This document shows positions 6,573-13,128 of a stretch of DNA of 15,219 bases, piece after piece (positions within the stretch are counted from its first letter, which is position 1; every line of letters starts with the position of its first letter). The translations under genes were made by a program, and so were the position numbers. Under the pieces are notes generated by a model, which was not told where the DNA came from, ran no database searches, and saw nothing but the letters and a program-made list of their open reading frames with translations. The stretch is from CAZOMR01 sp964580655. GTDB lineage: Bacteria; RBG-13-61-14; CAZOMR01. The stretch is from the NCBI GenBank assembly GCA_964580655.1, contig CAZOMR010000053.1, positions 1 through 15,219 of the forward strand, read 5' to 3'.

Positions 6573-8114
6573 ATGAGCGATCGGGTTTATATATTTGACA
6601 CCACCTTGAGGGACGGGGAGCAGGCTCCGGGAGCGAGCATGAACCTTGAGGAGAAGCTGATAGTGGCGCGGCAGTTGGAGAAGCTGGGCGTGGATGTGAT
6701 CGAGGCTGGGTTCCCGATAGCCTCGGAGGGGGATTTTGACGCGGTCAGGAGGGTGAGCGAGGATGTCCGGGGCTGTCAGATAGCAGGCCTTGCCCGCACC
6801 ACTGCCGAGGATATCGAGCGGGCATGGCAAGCGCTTGAGCCAGCGGCCCATCCGCGAATTCATGTCTTCATCGCAACATCGGACATACATCTTCATTACA
6901 AGCTGAAAAAGACCCGGGAACAGGTGCTGAAGGAAGCCGCGAAGGCCGTGGAGCTGGCCAGGAAATACACGGATAATGTCGAGTTCTCGTGCGAGGATGC
7001 CACACGCACTGACCCGGTATTCCTTGAAGAGGTGGTCAAGGCCGCAATAAGGGCTGGCGCAGGAACGATCAACATCCCGGACACGGTGGGCTATGCCATG
7101 CCGGATGAATATGCAGGAATCTTCTCCCGCCTGATTCAGGATGTGCCGGAGCTCGCGGATGTGATCCTAAGTGTGCACTGCCATGATGACCTTGGTCTGG
7201 CCGTGGCAAACAGCCTGGCCGGAGTACAGGCCGGGGTCCGGCAGGTGGAGTGCACCATCAACGGCATAGGCGAGCGCGCGGGAAACGCGGCCATGGAAGA
7301 GATCGTCATGGCCATGCGAACCCGCCATGATTTCCTGAAATTTGAAACCGGCATCAACACGGAGCAGATATATCCTGCAAGTCGGCTCGTGAGAAAGATC
7401 ACCGGCATAGTAATCCCTCCCAACAAGGCCGTGGTCGGGGCCAATGCCTTCAGCCACGAGGCCGGAATTCACCAGGACGGGGTGCTAAAGGAAAAGCTCA
7501 CATACGAGATCATGACCCCGGAATCCGTGGGAATTCCCTCAAGCCGCCTGGTCATGGGAAAGCACTCAGGCAGACACGCATTCCGCAAACGCATGGAAGA
7601 GATAGGCTTTGAACTGAGCGATGAACAGCTTGATACAGCTTTCCGGCGCTTCAAGGCCCTGTCCGACAAGAAGAAGGAAATCTTCGACGAGGACATGGAA
7701 ACCCTTGTCATGGACCAGGTCCTCCAGATTCCACGCAAGTATCGGCTGGAATATATCAATGTGACCTCCGGCACCGAGGTGATGCCCACGGCCAGCGTGC
7801 GCATGGAGATAGACGGGGTGATAGCGCGTGATGCCGAGTTCGGAGACGGCCCGGTGGACGCGGCTTTCAAGACCATTGCCAGGTTGACCGGGACAAAAAG
7901 CAAGCTCCTGATTTTCAGCGTCAATGCCATCACAGGCGGCACCGATGCCCAGGGCGAGGTCAGGGTCCGGATAGAGGAGCACGGGATCGAGGCTACCGGG
8001 TTCGGAGCGCATACCGACATCATAGTGGCCTCGGCAAAGGCTTACATAGACGCACTCAACCGCCTTGAATATCGCAAGCAAAACCTTTCAGCCATCCACA
8101 GGCAAGCGCCGTAA
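6573..8114 (+). CDS. leuA: 2-isopropylmalate synthase
   Basis: Cytoplasmic enzyme that condenses acetyl-CoA with 2-ketoisovalerate, the first committed step of leucine synthesis. The catalytic TIM barrel shows FDTTLRDGEQAPG at residues 8-20 (R13, D14), the metal-binding HCHDDLG at 202-208 and GIGERAGNAA at 231-240. The C-terminal part (about 375-500) is the LeuA regulatory dimer domain, ending in GFGAHTDIIVASAKAYIDALN, so leucine feedback control is expected. The 513-residue length fits LeuA rather than homocitrate or citramalate synthase, though citramalate synthases are close relatives. It begins 1 bp after the pssA stop and lacks a clear Shine-Dalgarno, which suggests coupled translation. 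Downstream the operon breaks for 217 bp before leuC. Confidence 0.95.
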   Translation: MSDRVYIFDTTLRDGEQAPGASMNLEEKLIVARQLEKLGVDVIEAGFPIASEGDFDAVRRVSEDVRGCQIAGLARTTAEDIERAWQALEPAAHPRIHVFIATSDIHLHYKLKKTREQVLKEAAKAVELARKYTDNVEFSCEDATRTDPVFLEEVVKAAIRAGAGTINIPDTVGYAMPDEYAGIFSRLIQDVPELADVILSVHCHDDLGLAVANSLAGVQAGVRQVECTINGIGERAGNAAMEEIVMAMRTRHDFLKFETGINTEQIYPASRLVRKITGIVIPPNKAVVGANAFSHEAGIHQDGVLKEKLTYEIMTPESVGIPSSRLVMGKHSGRHAFRKRMEEIGFELSDEQLDTAFRRFKALSDKKKEIFDEDMETLVMDQVLQIPRKYRLEYINVTSGTEVMPTASVRMEIDGVIARDAEFGDGPVDAAFKTIARLTGTKSKLLIFSVNAITGGTDAQGEVRVRIEEHGIEATGFGAHTDIIVASAKAYIDALNRLEYRKQNLSAIHRQAP

Positions 8115-8151
8115 ATCAAGTCTTTGCCTCTTGAAGGTTACATGATTTAAT

Positions 8152-8178
8152 CGCTAAGACGCAAAGATCGCAGAGGAT
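8152..8178 (+). repeat. Dispersed intergenic repeat, degenerate copy
   Basis: CGCTAAGACGCAAAGATCGCAG followed by AGGAT shows the same CGCAAAG-type words as the 46-bp repeat family, in plus orientation, 37 bp after the leuA stop. It is a degenerate or partial copy. Together with the full copy at 8250-8295 it fills much of the leuA–leuC gap. Confidence 0.45.
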
Positions 8179-8249
8179 CAGACCTTCATTTGTAAAGTGA
8201 TAATAAAAAACGAGAAATTTGAAACCAGGAAAAATTATTATTTTTAACA

Positions 8250-8295
8250 CTTTGCGTTATTTGCGTCCCTTTAAAAGTCTGGAGGATTTGCGGTA
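8250..8295 (-). repeat. Dispersed intergenic repeat, copy B
   Basis: The reverse complement matches copy A (1164-1209) at 42 of 46 positions by eye, starting TACCGCAAATCCT and ending GGGACGCAAATAACGCAAAG. It lies 37 bp upstream of the leuC start, in the opposite orientation to copy A. No other gene or clear promoter is visible in the 217-bp leuA–leuC interval. Confidence 0.8.
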
Positions 8296-8331
8296 AGATA
8301 TTTTATTTTCGAATGCAATAGTTGAGATAAG

Positions 8332-9588
8332 ATGGGAATGACAATCAGCGAGAAGATTCTTTCCGCCCATGCTGGAATGGAGAGAGTGAGGCCTGGCGAG
8401 TTAATTGAGGCTGGTGTTGACCTGGTTCTTGCGAATGATATAACCGCGCCCCTGGCGATTGAGCAGTTCGAGCTGGCCTGCGCCGAAGAGGTTTTCGACC
8501 CGGACAAGGTCGCGCTGGTTAATGATCATTTTGTTCCGGCAAGGGATGTGATGGCCGCAGAGCAGTCAAAGCGGGTTCGTGAATTCGCGGCAAGGCTCAG
8601 GATAAAAAATTTTTTTGATGCCGGTCAGGGGATCGAGCATGCGCTCCTGCCAGAGGCCGGGCTGATCATGCCTCGGGACCTGGTCATAGGCGCGGACAGC
8701 CATACCTGCACTTACGGGGCACTCGGCGCGTTTGCCACCGGGGTCGGCTCGACAGACCTTGCCGCGGCGCTGATAACCGGGAAATGCTGGTTCAAGGTGC
8801 CGGAAAGCATGCGCCTGATATATCATGGAAAGCCGCGGGCATGGGTTGGAGGCAAGGACATCATCCTTTATACCATCGGCAGGATCGGTGTGGACGGCGC
8901 GCGCTATAAGGCAATGGAATTCACAGGCCCTGCTATCTCTGAGCTTTCCCAGGTGGGCCGATTCACCATGTGCAACATGGCGATCGAGGCTGGCGCAAAG
9001 AACGGCATCATGGCCCCTGATGAGAAGACCATGGACTATCTCAAAGACCGTTCCACCTGTGGTGCAGAGGTCTTTGCGAGCGACGAGGATGCGGAGTATG
9101 TGGATACGATCGAGTTTGACCTGGCACAGATTGAACTCCAGGTCGCCATTCCTCCTTCTCCGGAAAATGCAAGGCCGATTTCCGAGGTGAATAACATCTC
9201 CATTGACCAGGTGGTTATCGGGTCCTGCACCAATGGTTGGCTGGATGACCTCAGACAGGCCGCGCAAATCCTGCAAGGCCGCCGGATCAAGGAAGGGATC
9301 AGACTCATCATCATCCCTGCAACCAGGGATATTTACGGACAGGCTCTTCACGAGGGCCTGATTGAGGTGTTCCACCGGGCCGGGGCAATCATCAGTCCGC
9401 CCACTTGCGGTCCCTGCCTGGGAGGCCACATGGGGGTTCTGGCAGAGGGCGAGCGGGCCGTGGCGACTACCAACCGCAACTTCACAGGACGCATGGGCCA
9501 TCCGGGGAGCGAGGTCTACCTTTCCGGACCAGCCGTGGCCGCGGCGAGTGCTGTCCTGGGAAAAATAGCAGGGCCGGAAGAATTGTGA
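8332..9588 (+). CDS. leuC: 3-isopropylmalate dehydratase large subunit
   Basis: Aconitase-family Fe-S subunit that, with LeuD, isomerises 2-isopropylmalate to 3-isopropylmalate in leucine synthesis. The 4Fe-4S ligands are C299 (GSCTNG, 297-302), C359 and C362 (PPTCGPCLGG, 356-365). ADSHTCTYGALG at 121-132 and GRMGHPGSEVYL at 387-398 are family hallmarks. The 418-residue length is that of the short LeuC/HacA form shared with archaea, not the ~466-residue E. coli type. Homoaconitase or dimethylmalate dehydratase activity is possible from sequence alone, but the nearby leuA supports leucine synthesis. Two ATGs (8332 and 8338) are possible starts; neither has a strong Shine-Dalgarno. The small subunit gene leuD, usually next, is absent: lspA follows after 25 bp. 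Confidence 0.92.
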   Translation: MGMTISEKILSAHAGMERVRPGELIEAGVDLVLANDITAPLAIEQFELACAEEVFDPDKVALVNDHFVPARDVMAAEQSKRVREFAARLRIKNFFDAGQGIEHALLPEAGLIMPRDLVIGADSHTCTYGALGAFATGVGSTDLAAALITGKCWFKVPESMRLIYHGKPRAWVGGKDIILYTIGRIGVDGARYKAMEFTGPAISELSQVGRFTMCNMAIEAGAKNGIMAPDEKTMDYLKDRSTCGAEVFASDEDAEYVDTIEFDLAQIELQVAIPPSPENARPISEVNNISIDQVVIGSCTNGWLDDLRQAAQILQGRRIKEGIRLIIIPATRDIYGQALHEGLIEVFHRAGAIISPPTCGPCLGGHMGVLAEGERAVATTNRNFTGRMGHPGSEVYLSGPAVAAASAVLGKIAGPEEL

Positions 9589-9613
9589 TAGAAAGATTCA
9601 AGGTGATTAAAAG

Positions 9614-10165
9614 ATGTTGCATCGCAAACACTGGATTCTGATCCTTCTCACCCCTGGTGTTATTATCGCGGACCAGGTAACCAAGACCCTGGCCCAACTG
9701 GCACTGGATGGTGGAAACATAGTTACGGTCGTTCCACGCTACCTTGACATGGTGCTGGTGCAGAACCGGGGCATAGCTTTCGGGTTATTGAATAACCTGG
9801 AAAGCTCTTGGCGCACCCCGATTTTCATAGGCATATCCGCAATAGCTATCTTCATCATCTTTCATCTCTTCCGCCAGACCCGGGCAAAAGCGCTTTTTCT
9901 CCCGGTCGCATTATCATTGATCCTGGCTGGAGCCGCGGGAAACCTGATTGACCGCTTCCGCTGGGGTTATGTGGTGGATTTCATTAACATGCATTACCAC
10001 CAGTATTACTGGCCTACCTTCAATCTCGCGGATACCGCGATCACGATAGGAATCATCATCCTGATCCTGGACACCATCTTTGCCCCGGGGCCGATGCCTG
10101 ATGAGGAAGAAGAAACTGTTGCCGAGGATATTCCGCCTGAAGAGTGGACCGAGGAGGCGGATTGA
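9614..10165 (+). CDS. lspA: Lipoprotein signal peptidase (signal peptidase II)
   Basis: Inner-membrane aspartic protease that removes the signal peptide from prolipoproteins after Lgt has added diacylglycerol to the Cys. Four hydrophobic segments are visible (about 8-26, 68-86, 95-109, 140-156). The conserved blocks are D20-QVTK, QNRGIAFG (50-57), AGNLIDR (108-114), GYVVDFI (118-124) and FNLAD (136-140); the catalytic aspartates are D122 and D140. AAGGTGA at 9600-9606 is a good Shine-Dalgarno. The C terminus (160-183) is a short acidic tail. The stop abuts the lgt ATG directly, so the lipoprotein-maturation genes are in one operon. Confidence 0.96.
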   Translation: MLHRKHWILILLTPGVIIADQVTKTLAQLALDGGNIVTVVPRYLDMVLVQNRGIAFGLLNNLESSWRTPIFIGISAIAIFIIFHLFRQTRAKALFLPVALSLILAGAAGNLIDRFRWGYVVDFINMHYHQYYWPTFNLADTAITIGIIILILDTIFAPGPMPDEEEETVAEDIPPEEWTEEAD

Positions 10166-10975
10166 ATGCATCCCGTGTTATTCAATGTCGGACATGTTCC
10201 AATTTATTCATACAGCCTTTTTGTTGTCCTGGCTTTTTTCGCCGGGTTCATTTATGCCTATCTCGAGGCCAGACGCCTTGGCGAGGACCCGGACAAGATA
10301 GTTGACTTGGCTCTTTACATTTTTATATCTGCCATTATCGGGGCCCGGGTTTTGCATGTGATAGTTGATTGGAGGCGGTTTATCCATGATCCGGTAGCTG
10401 TTTTTAAGATCTGGCAGGGGGGCCTGGTCTATTACGGCGGGTTCATCCTTGCCATTATTACCTGTGTGGTCTTCATTAAATATCACAAGCTGAACCTGGG
10501 CAAATGGGCTGACCTGCTTGCGCCTGTGGCCATGATCGCTCTTGCAGTAGGCCGGATCGGTTGCTTCCTCAATGGCTGTTGCTACGGCAAAGCCGCGCCC
10601 CCTGATCTTCCATGGGCAGTGGTCTATCCCCCTGGCCGCCTGCCACTCCACCTGGACGGCGTGCCAGTGCATCCAACCCCTATCTATTCCTCTATCACCG
10701 CGGCCATCATCGCCGTGCTCCTGATATTACTCAGCCGAATAAAGCGCAGAAACGGCCAGGTCGTCTGGTGCATGTTCCTCTTTTACGCGGCCGCAAGGTT
10801 TGTTCTTGAATACTACCGGGCCGATCCTCGCGGACACATTCAGGCTCTGAACCTTTCCACATCGCAAGCCATCGGCGTCCCGATTATGATCGTCTCTCTA
10901 GGCGCATTGATCTATCTGGAAATCAAATCCCGGTCATCCGGTTCCCAGGGAAAACCCAGGATCGAGACCACATGA
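10166..10975 (+). CDS. lgt: Prolipoprotein diacylglyceryl transferase
   Basis: Inner-membrane enzyme that transfers diacylglycerol from phosphatidylglycerol to the lipobox Cys of prolipoproteins, the step before LspA. The 269-residue length is normal. The Lgt signature GRIGCFLNGCCYG lies at 129-141, the C-terminal RFVLEYYR at 211-218, and about seven hydrophobic segments are visible. In the GG-x-x-x-x-GG block (85-92, GGLVYYGG) Tyr90 stands where E. coli has the functionally important His103; I recall this Tyr form from other bacteria, so it is probably active. GAGGAGG at 10151-10157 gives a strong Shine-Dalgarno within the lspA end. The stop overlaps the radical SAM gene by 4 bp. Confidence 0.96.
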   Translation: MHPVLFNVGHVPIYSYSLFVVLAFFAGFIYAYLEARRLGEDPDKIVDLALYIFISAIIGARVLHVIVDWRRFIHDPVAVFKIWQGGLVYYGGFILAIITCVVFIKYHKLNLGKWADLLAPVAMIALAVGRIGCFLNGCCYGKAAPPDLPWAVVYPPGRLPLHLDGVPVHPTPIYSSITAAIIAVLLILLSRIKRRNGQVVWCMFLFYAAARFVLEYYRADPRGHIQALNLSTSQAIGVPIMIVSLGALIYLEIKSRSSGSQGKPRIETT

Positions 10976-12390
10976 GAGTCATCCTTATCCGGCCCCCCAA
11001 AGTCCAGGGTGCTCTGGAGCGGAGCATGGTCCAGCATCCCGTCAATCTACTCATGCTTGCCGCGGTGCTTGAGAAAAGCGGGTTTCAATGCGAGGTCTGG
11101 GATTTTGAGGTCCAGGATTTTTCCGGGGAGATCGTGAGGGAAAAGACAGGGAGAAGCAATCCCGGTCTTGCCGGTATCACAGCCCTCACATGCAACATAA
11201 AGACCGCGAATACTATCATGGGCTGGATCAAGTCGGAGTCTCCAGAAACCTTCACAGTCGTGGGTGGGCCGCATGTGTCCGCTATTCCGGAGCGAACTCT
11301 TGAGGAGTTTGCGAATTTCGATGCCGTGGTAGTTGGAGAGGGCGAGCTTACCCTTGCCGAAATCTGTGCCAGGATTTCCAAGGGGCGCGGCCTGGAAGGA
11401 GTTCTGGGAACTGCATGGCGCAGGAGCTCAAGCCCGGTCATAGAAGACCCCCGGCCCCCGATGGATAACCTGGATGAGTTGCCGTATCCGGCCCGACACC
11501 TGATTGACCATTCCCTTTACAAGGGCGCCAGCTCTCCCGGCCTGGACGCCACATTGCACCGAAGCACCGAACTCTTTACCACACGCGGCTGTCCGGACCG
11601 ATGTAGCTTTTGCGCTTCGCATCTTGTCTTCGGACGCAAGGTTCGGGCAAGAAGCGCTGAACATGTGCTCGGAGAGGTTGACCAGTGTATGAGCAAATGG
11701 GGATACCGCCATTACACTGTGGATGATGATACCTTTACATACAGGCCGTCGCGGCTTTTTGACCTCTGTCGCGGCTTCAAGGAACGAGGGATCACATGGG
11801 ACTGCGACACGAGGGTAAATGCGGTCAACCGGGAGATGATACAGATGATGGCCGACTCCGGTTGTCAAAAGATAGCTTTCGGAGTGGAGTCGGGAAGTCC
11901 ACGCATCCTGAAGCTGATCCACAAGGAGATAACCCTGGACCAGATCCGAAACGCGTTTCAATGGGCGCACGAGGCCGGCATCATAACCACCGCCTTCTTC
12001 ATGGTCGCCTCTCACCCCTCTGAGACAAAGGAAGACCTGGAGATGTCTTTGAAGCTTATGAAGGAGATTGATACCGAGCTTATGGCTGTGGCAGTGGCCG
12101 TGCCATATCCCGGAACAGAGTTATACCGGATAATGAAGAATGGCGACTACATTGACGAGGAGCGGTGGGAGACATTCAACCATCTACACAGCATCCCAAG
12201 CTGGCATACCGAAAATTTCTCCGGCAGAAAGCTCGTCCGCCTACAAAACCGCCTCTTCCGACAGTTCTTTATCCGGCCATCTTTTATCTGGAAAACCCTT
12301 CCAAAGGCCATGAGCTGGCACGGCTTCAAATATTACACGCGCTCCTTTCTAGACATCCTCAAATACCTTTTCATTGAAAAAAGAATTTAG
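10972..12390 (+). CDS. B12-binding domain radical SAM protein
   Basis: Predicted cobalamin-dependent radical SAM enzyme of the BchE/HpnP-like class; its substrate is unknown. Residues 1-135 form the B12-binding-like domain (HPVNLLMLAAVLEKSGF at 22-38, VVGGPHVSAIPE at 96-107, VGEGE at 121-125), without the DxHxxG motif of base-off binders, as is usual for this class. The 4Fe-4S cluster site is C207-x3-C211-x2-C214 (RGCPDRCSFC). The AdoMet barrel continues with VDDDTF (250-255) and FGVESGSP (303-310). Residues 400-472 are a basic C-terminal extension. The start overlaps the lgt stop (ATGA), so it is probably co-expressed with lipoprotein maturation. Methylation or rearrangement of a lipid or cofactor is a guess only. 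Confidence 0.88.
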   Translation: MRVILIRPPKVQGALERSMVQHPVNLLMLAAVLEKSGFQCEVWDFEVQDFSGEIVREKTGRSNPGLAGITALTCNIKTANTIMGWIKSESPETFTVVGGPHVSAIPERTLEEFANFDAVVVGEGELTLAEICARISKGRGLEGVLGTAWRRSSSPVIEDPRPPMDNLDELPYPARHLIDHSLYKGASSPGLDATLHRSTELFTTRGCPDRCSFCASHLVFGRKVRARSAEHVLGEVDQCMSKWGYRHYTVDDDTFTYRPSRLFDLCRGFKERGITWDCDTRVNAVNREMIQMMADSGCQKIAFGVESGSPRILKLIHKEITLDQIRNAFQWAHEAGIITTAFFMVASHPSETKEDLEMSLKLMKEIDTELMAVAVAVPYPGTELYRIMKNGDYIDEERWETFNHLHSIPSWHTENFSGRKLVRLQNRLFRQFFIRPSFIWKTLPKAMSWHGFKYYTRSFLDILKYLFIEKRI

Positions 12391-12433
12391 TGTCTTGGTG
12401 GTTTAATCTTTGAAATCTGAGAAAGGACTTGTC

Positions 12434-12685
12434 ATGGATGAGAAATACGACAATCAAACCATCCGCTGTCCCCGGATAGGCGGAGAGGTCATCTTCAAGT
12501 ATTGCCGCACATCCGGAGAACCATTCTGCCGCATAATTATAAACTGCTGGGCTACGAGGATAGACATAGGATCATTCCTCGCGGAAAACTATTCTCCGGA
12601 AATCATCCAGAAATCACTCAAGCCCTCACCCAAAACCAGCCGACTAGCTCGCATCCTCTCAGCCGCCGAATCAAAAAATAAATAG
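12434..12685 (+). CDS. Small Cys-rich protein, unknown function
   Basis: An 83-residue protein with four cysteines, C12 (RCPRIGGEV), C24 (YCRTSG), C32 (FCRII) and C38 (NCW), spaced for a metal site or disulfides. The RCPR-x-GG/GHEV-x-x-x-YCR pattern is one I associate, from memory, with small hypothetical proteins of sulfate-reducing Desulfobacterota. No function is known to me. I chose the ATG at 12434 because AAGGA at 12423-12427 lies 6 bp upstream; a TTG at 12410 would add eight residues. It follows the radical SAM gene by 43 bp. A dispersed repeat begins 1 bp after the stop. Confidence 0.75.
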   Translation: MDEKYDNQTIRCPRIGGEVIFKYCRTSGEPFCRIIINCWATRIDIGSFLAENYSPEIIQKSLKPSPKTSRLARILSAAESKNK

Positions 12686-12686
12686 T

Positions 12687-12749
12687 CACCGCAAATCCTG
12701 CAGATCCGGAGAATCCTACAGATGCGTAGCAGACGCAAAGGACGCAAAG
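12687..12749 (+). repeat. Dispersed intergenic repeat, expanded copy C
   Basis: This copy begins CACCGCAAATCCT and ends AGACGCAAAGGACGCAAAG, like copies A and B, but the centre is longer. The AATCCT(G/A)CAGAT word occurs twice within it (12693-12704 and 12712-12723), so it looks like an internally duplicated unit. It lies directly behind the small Cys-rich gene. Confidence 0.65.
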
Positions 12750-12792
12750 AAAAAGAAAAATTATCCACAGATTACACAGATACAAACAGCTT

Positions 12793-12813
12793 CCTCTCCC
12801 TTGACGGGAGAGG
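12793..12813. repeat. REP-like hairpin repeat
   Basis: CCTCTCCC (12793-12800) and GGGAGAGG (12806-12813) form a perfect 8-bp stem with a TTGAC loop, followed by ATTGAGGTGAGGGTGA. I recognise this as a very widespread intergenic hairpin motif of environmental bacteria. It may act as a transcript-stabilising or terminating structure for the small gene upstream, but no T-run follows directly. Confidence 0.6.
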
Positions 12814-13128
12814 ATTGAGGTGAGGGTGATTCTTTCTTGACAAAATATTCAAAGATGTGAAAGACTCATATAATACTAGAAAGCGGTGAGGAACGTTGAA
12901 ACAACGTTGAAAAAACCCGACCGCGAGCATTCCATCACCCCGCCGCAAGAATTATTGAAAATAAACTGAAACAAGAAGACTGGAAAAGAAATATGGAGGC
13001 GTTAAGTGTTAAGTAATGCGTTGCCCCCAACTTCCTTCACTGATCAGCGCTCTGTCAAGATATAAAAGTTCATAGTCAAAATTCTAATTTTACCCCTCAG
13101 GTCTCAGGGCTCAAGTCTGAAGATATGC

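Larger units (their letters stand above)
12686..13128. other. Repeat-rich intergenic region between convergent genes
   Basis: No credible gene is visible in these 443 bp. From left to right they hold repeat copy C, a CCACAGATTACACAGAT segment (12765-12781) of a kind common in repeat-laden intergenic DNA, the hairpin repeat at 12793-12813, a TATAAT at 12869-12874 without a proper -35 box, two direct copies of AACGTTGAAA with an 11-bp period (12892-12901 and 12903-12912), and an unremarkable stretch to the end of the carbamoyltransferase gene. No strong intrinsic terminator for either flanking gene is evident. Confidence 0.6.

Noticed and set aside
8566..9501. Long open frame on the minus strand opposite leuC (311 codons)
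   Set aside because: It lies wholly antisense to a clearly conserved gene with Fe-S ligands and shows no recognisable domain; open antisense frames are common in GC-richer genes.
12687..12829. CRISPR array
   Set aside because: The repeats are few, irregular in length and not separated by unique spacers of constant size; no cas gene is present.
12837..12874. Promoter TTGACA (12837) with TATAAT (12869)
   Set aside because: The spacing is 26 bp, far from 16-18, and no gene follows on the plus strand.
12903..13016. Short open stretch ending at TAA 13014-13016, possible gene remnant
   Set aside because: About 37 codons with no start context and no recognisable protein; probably chance.
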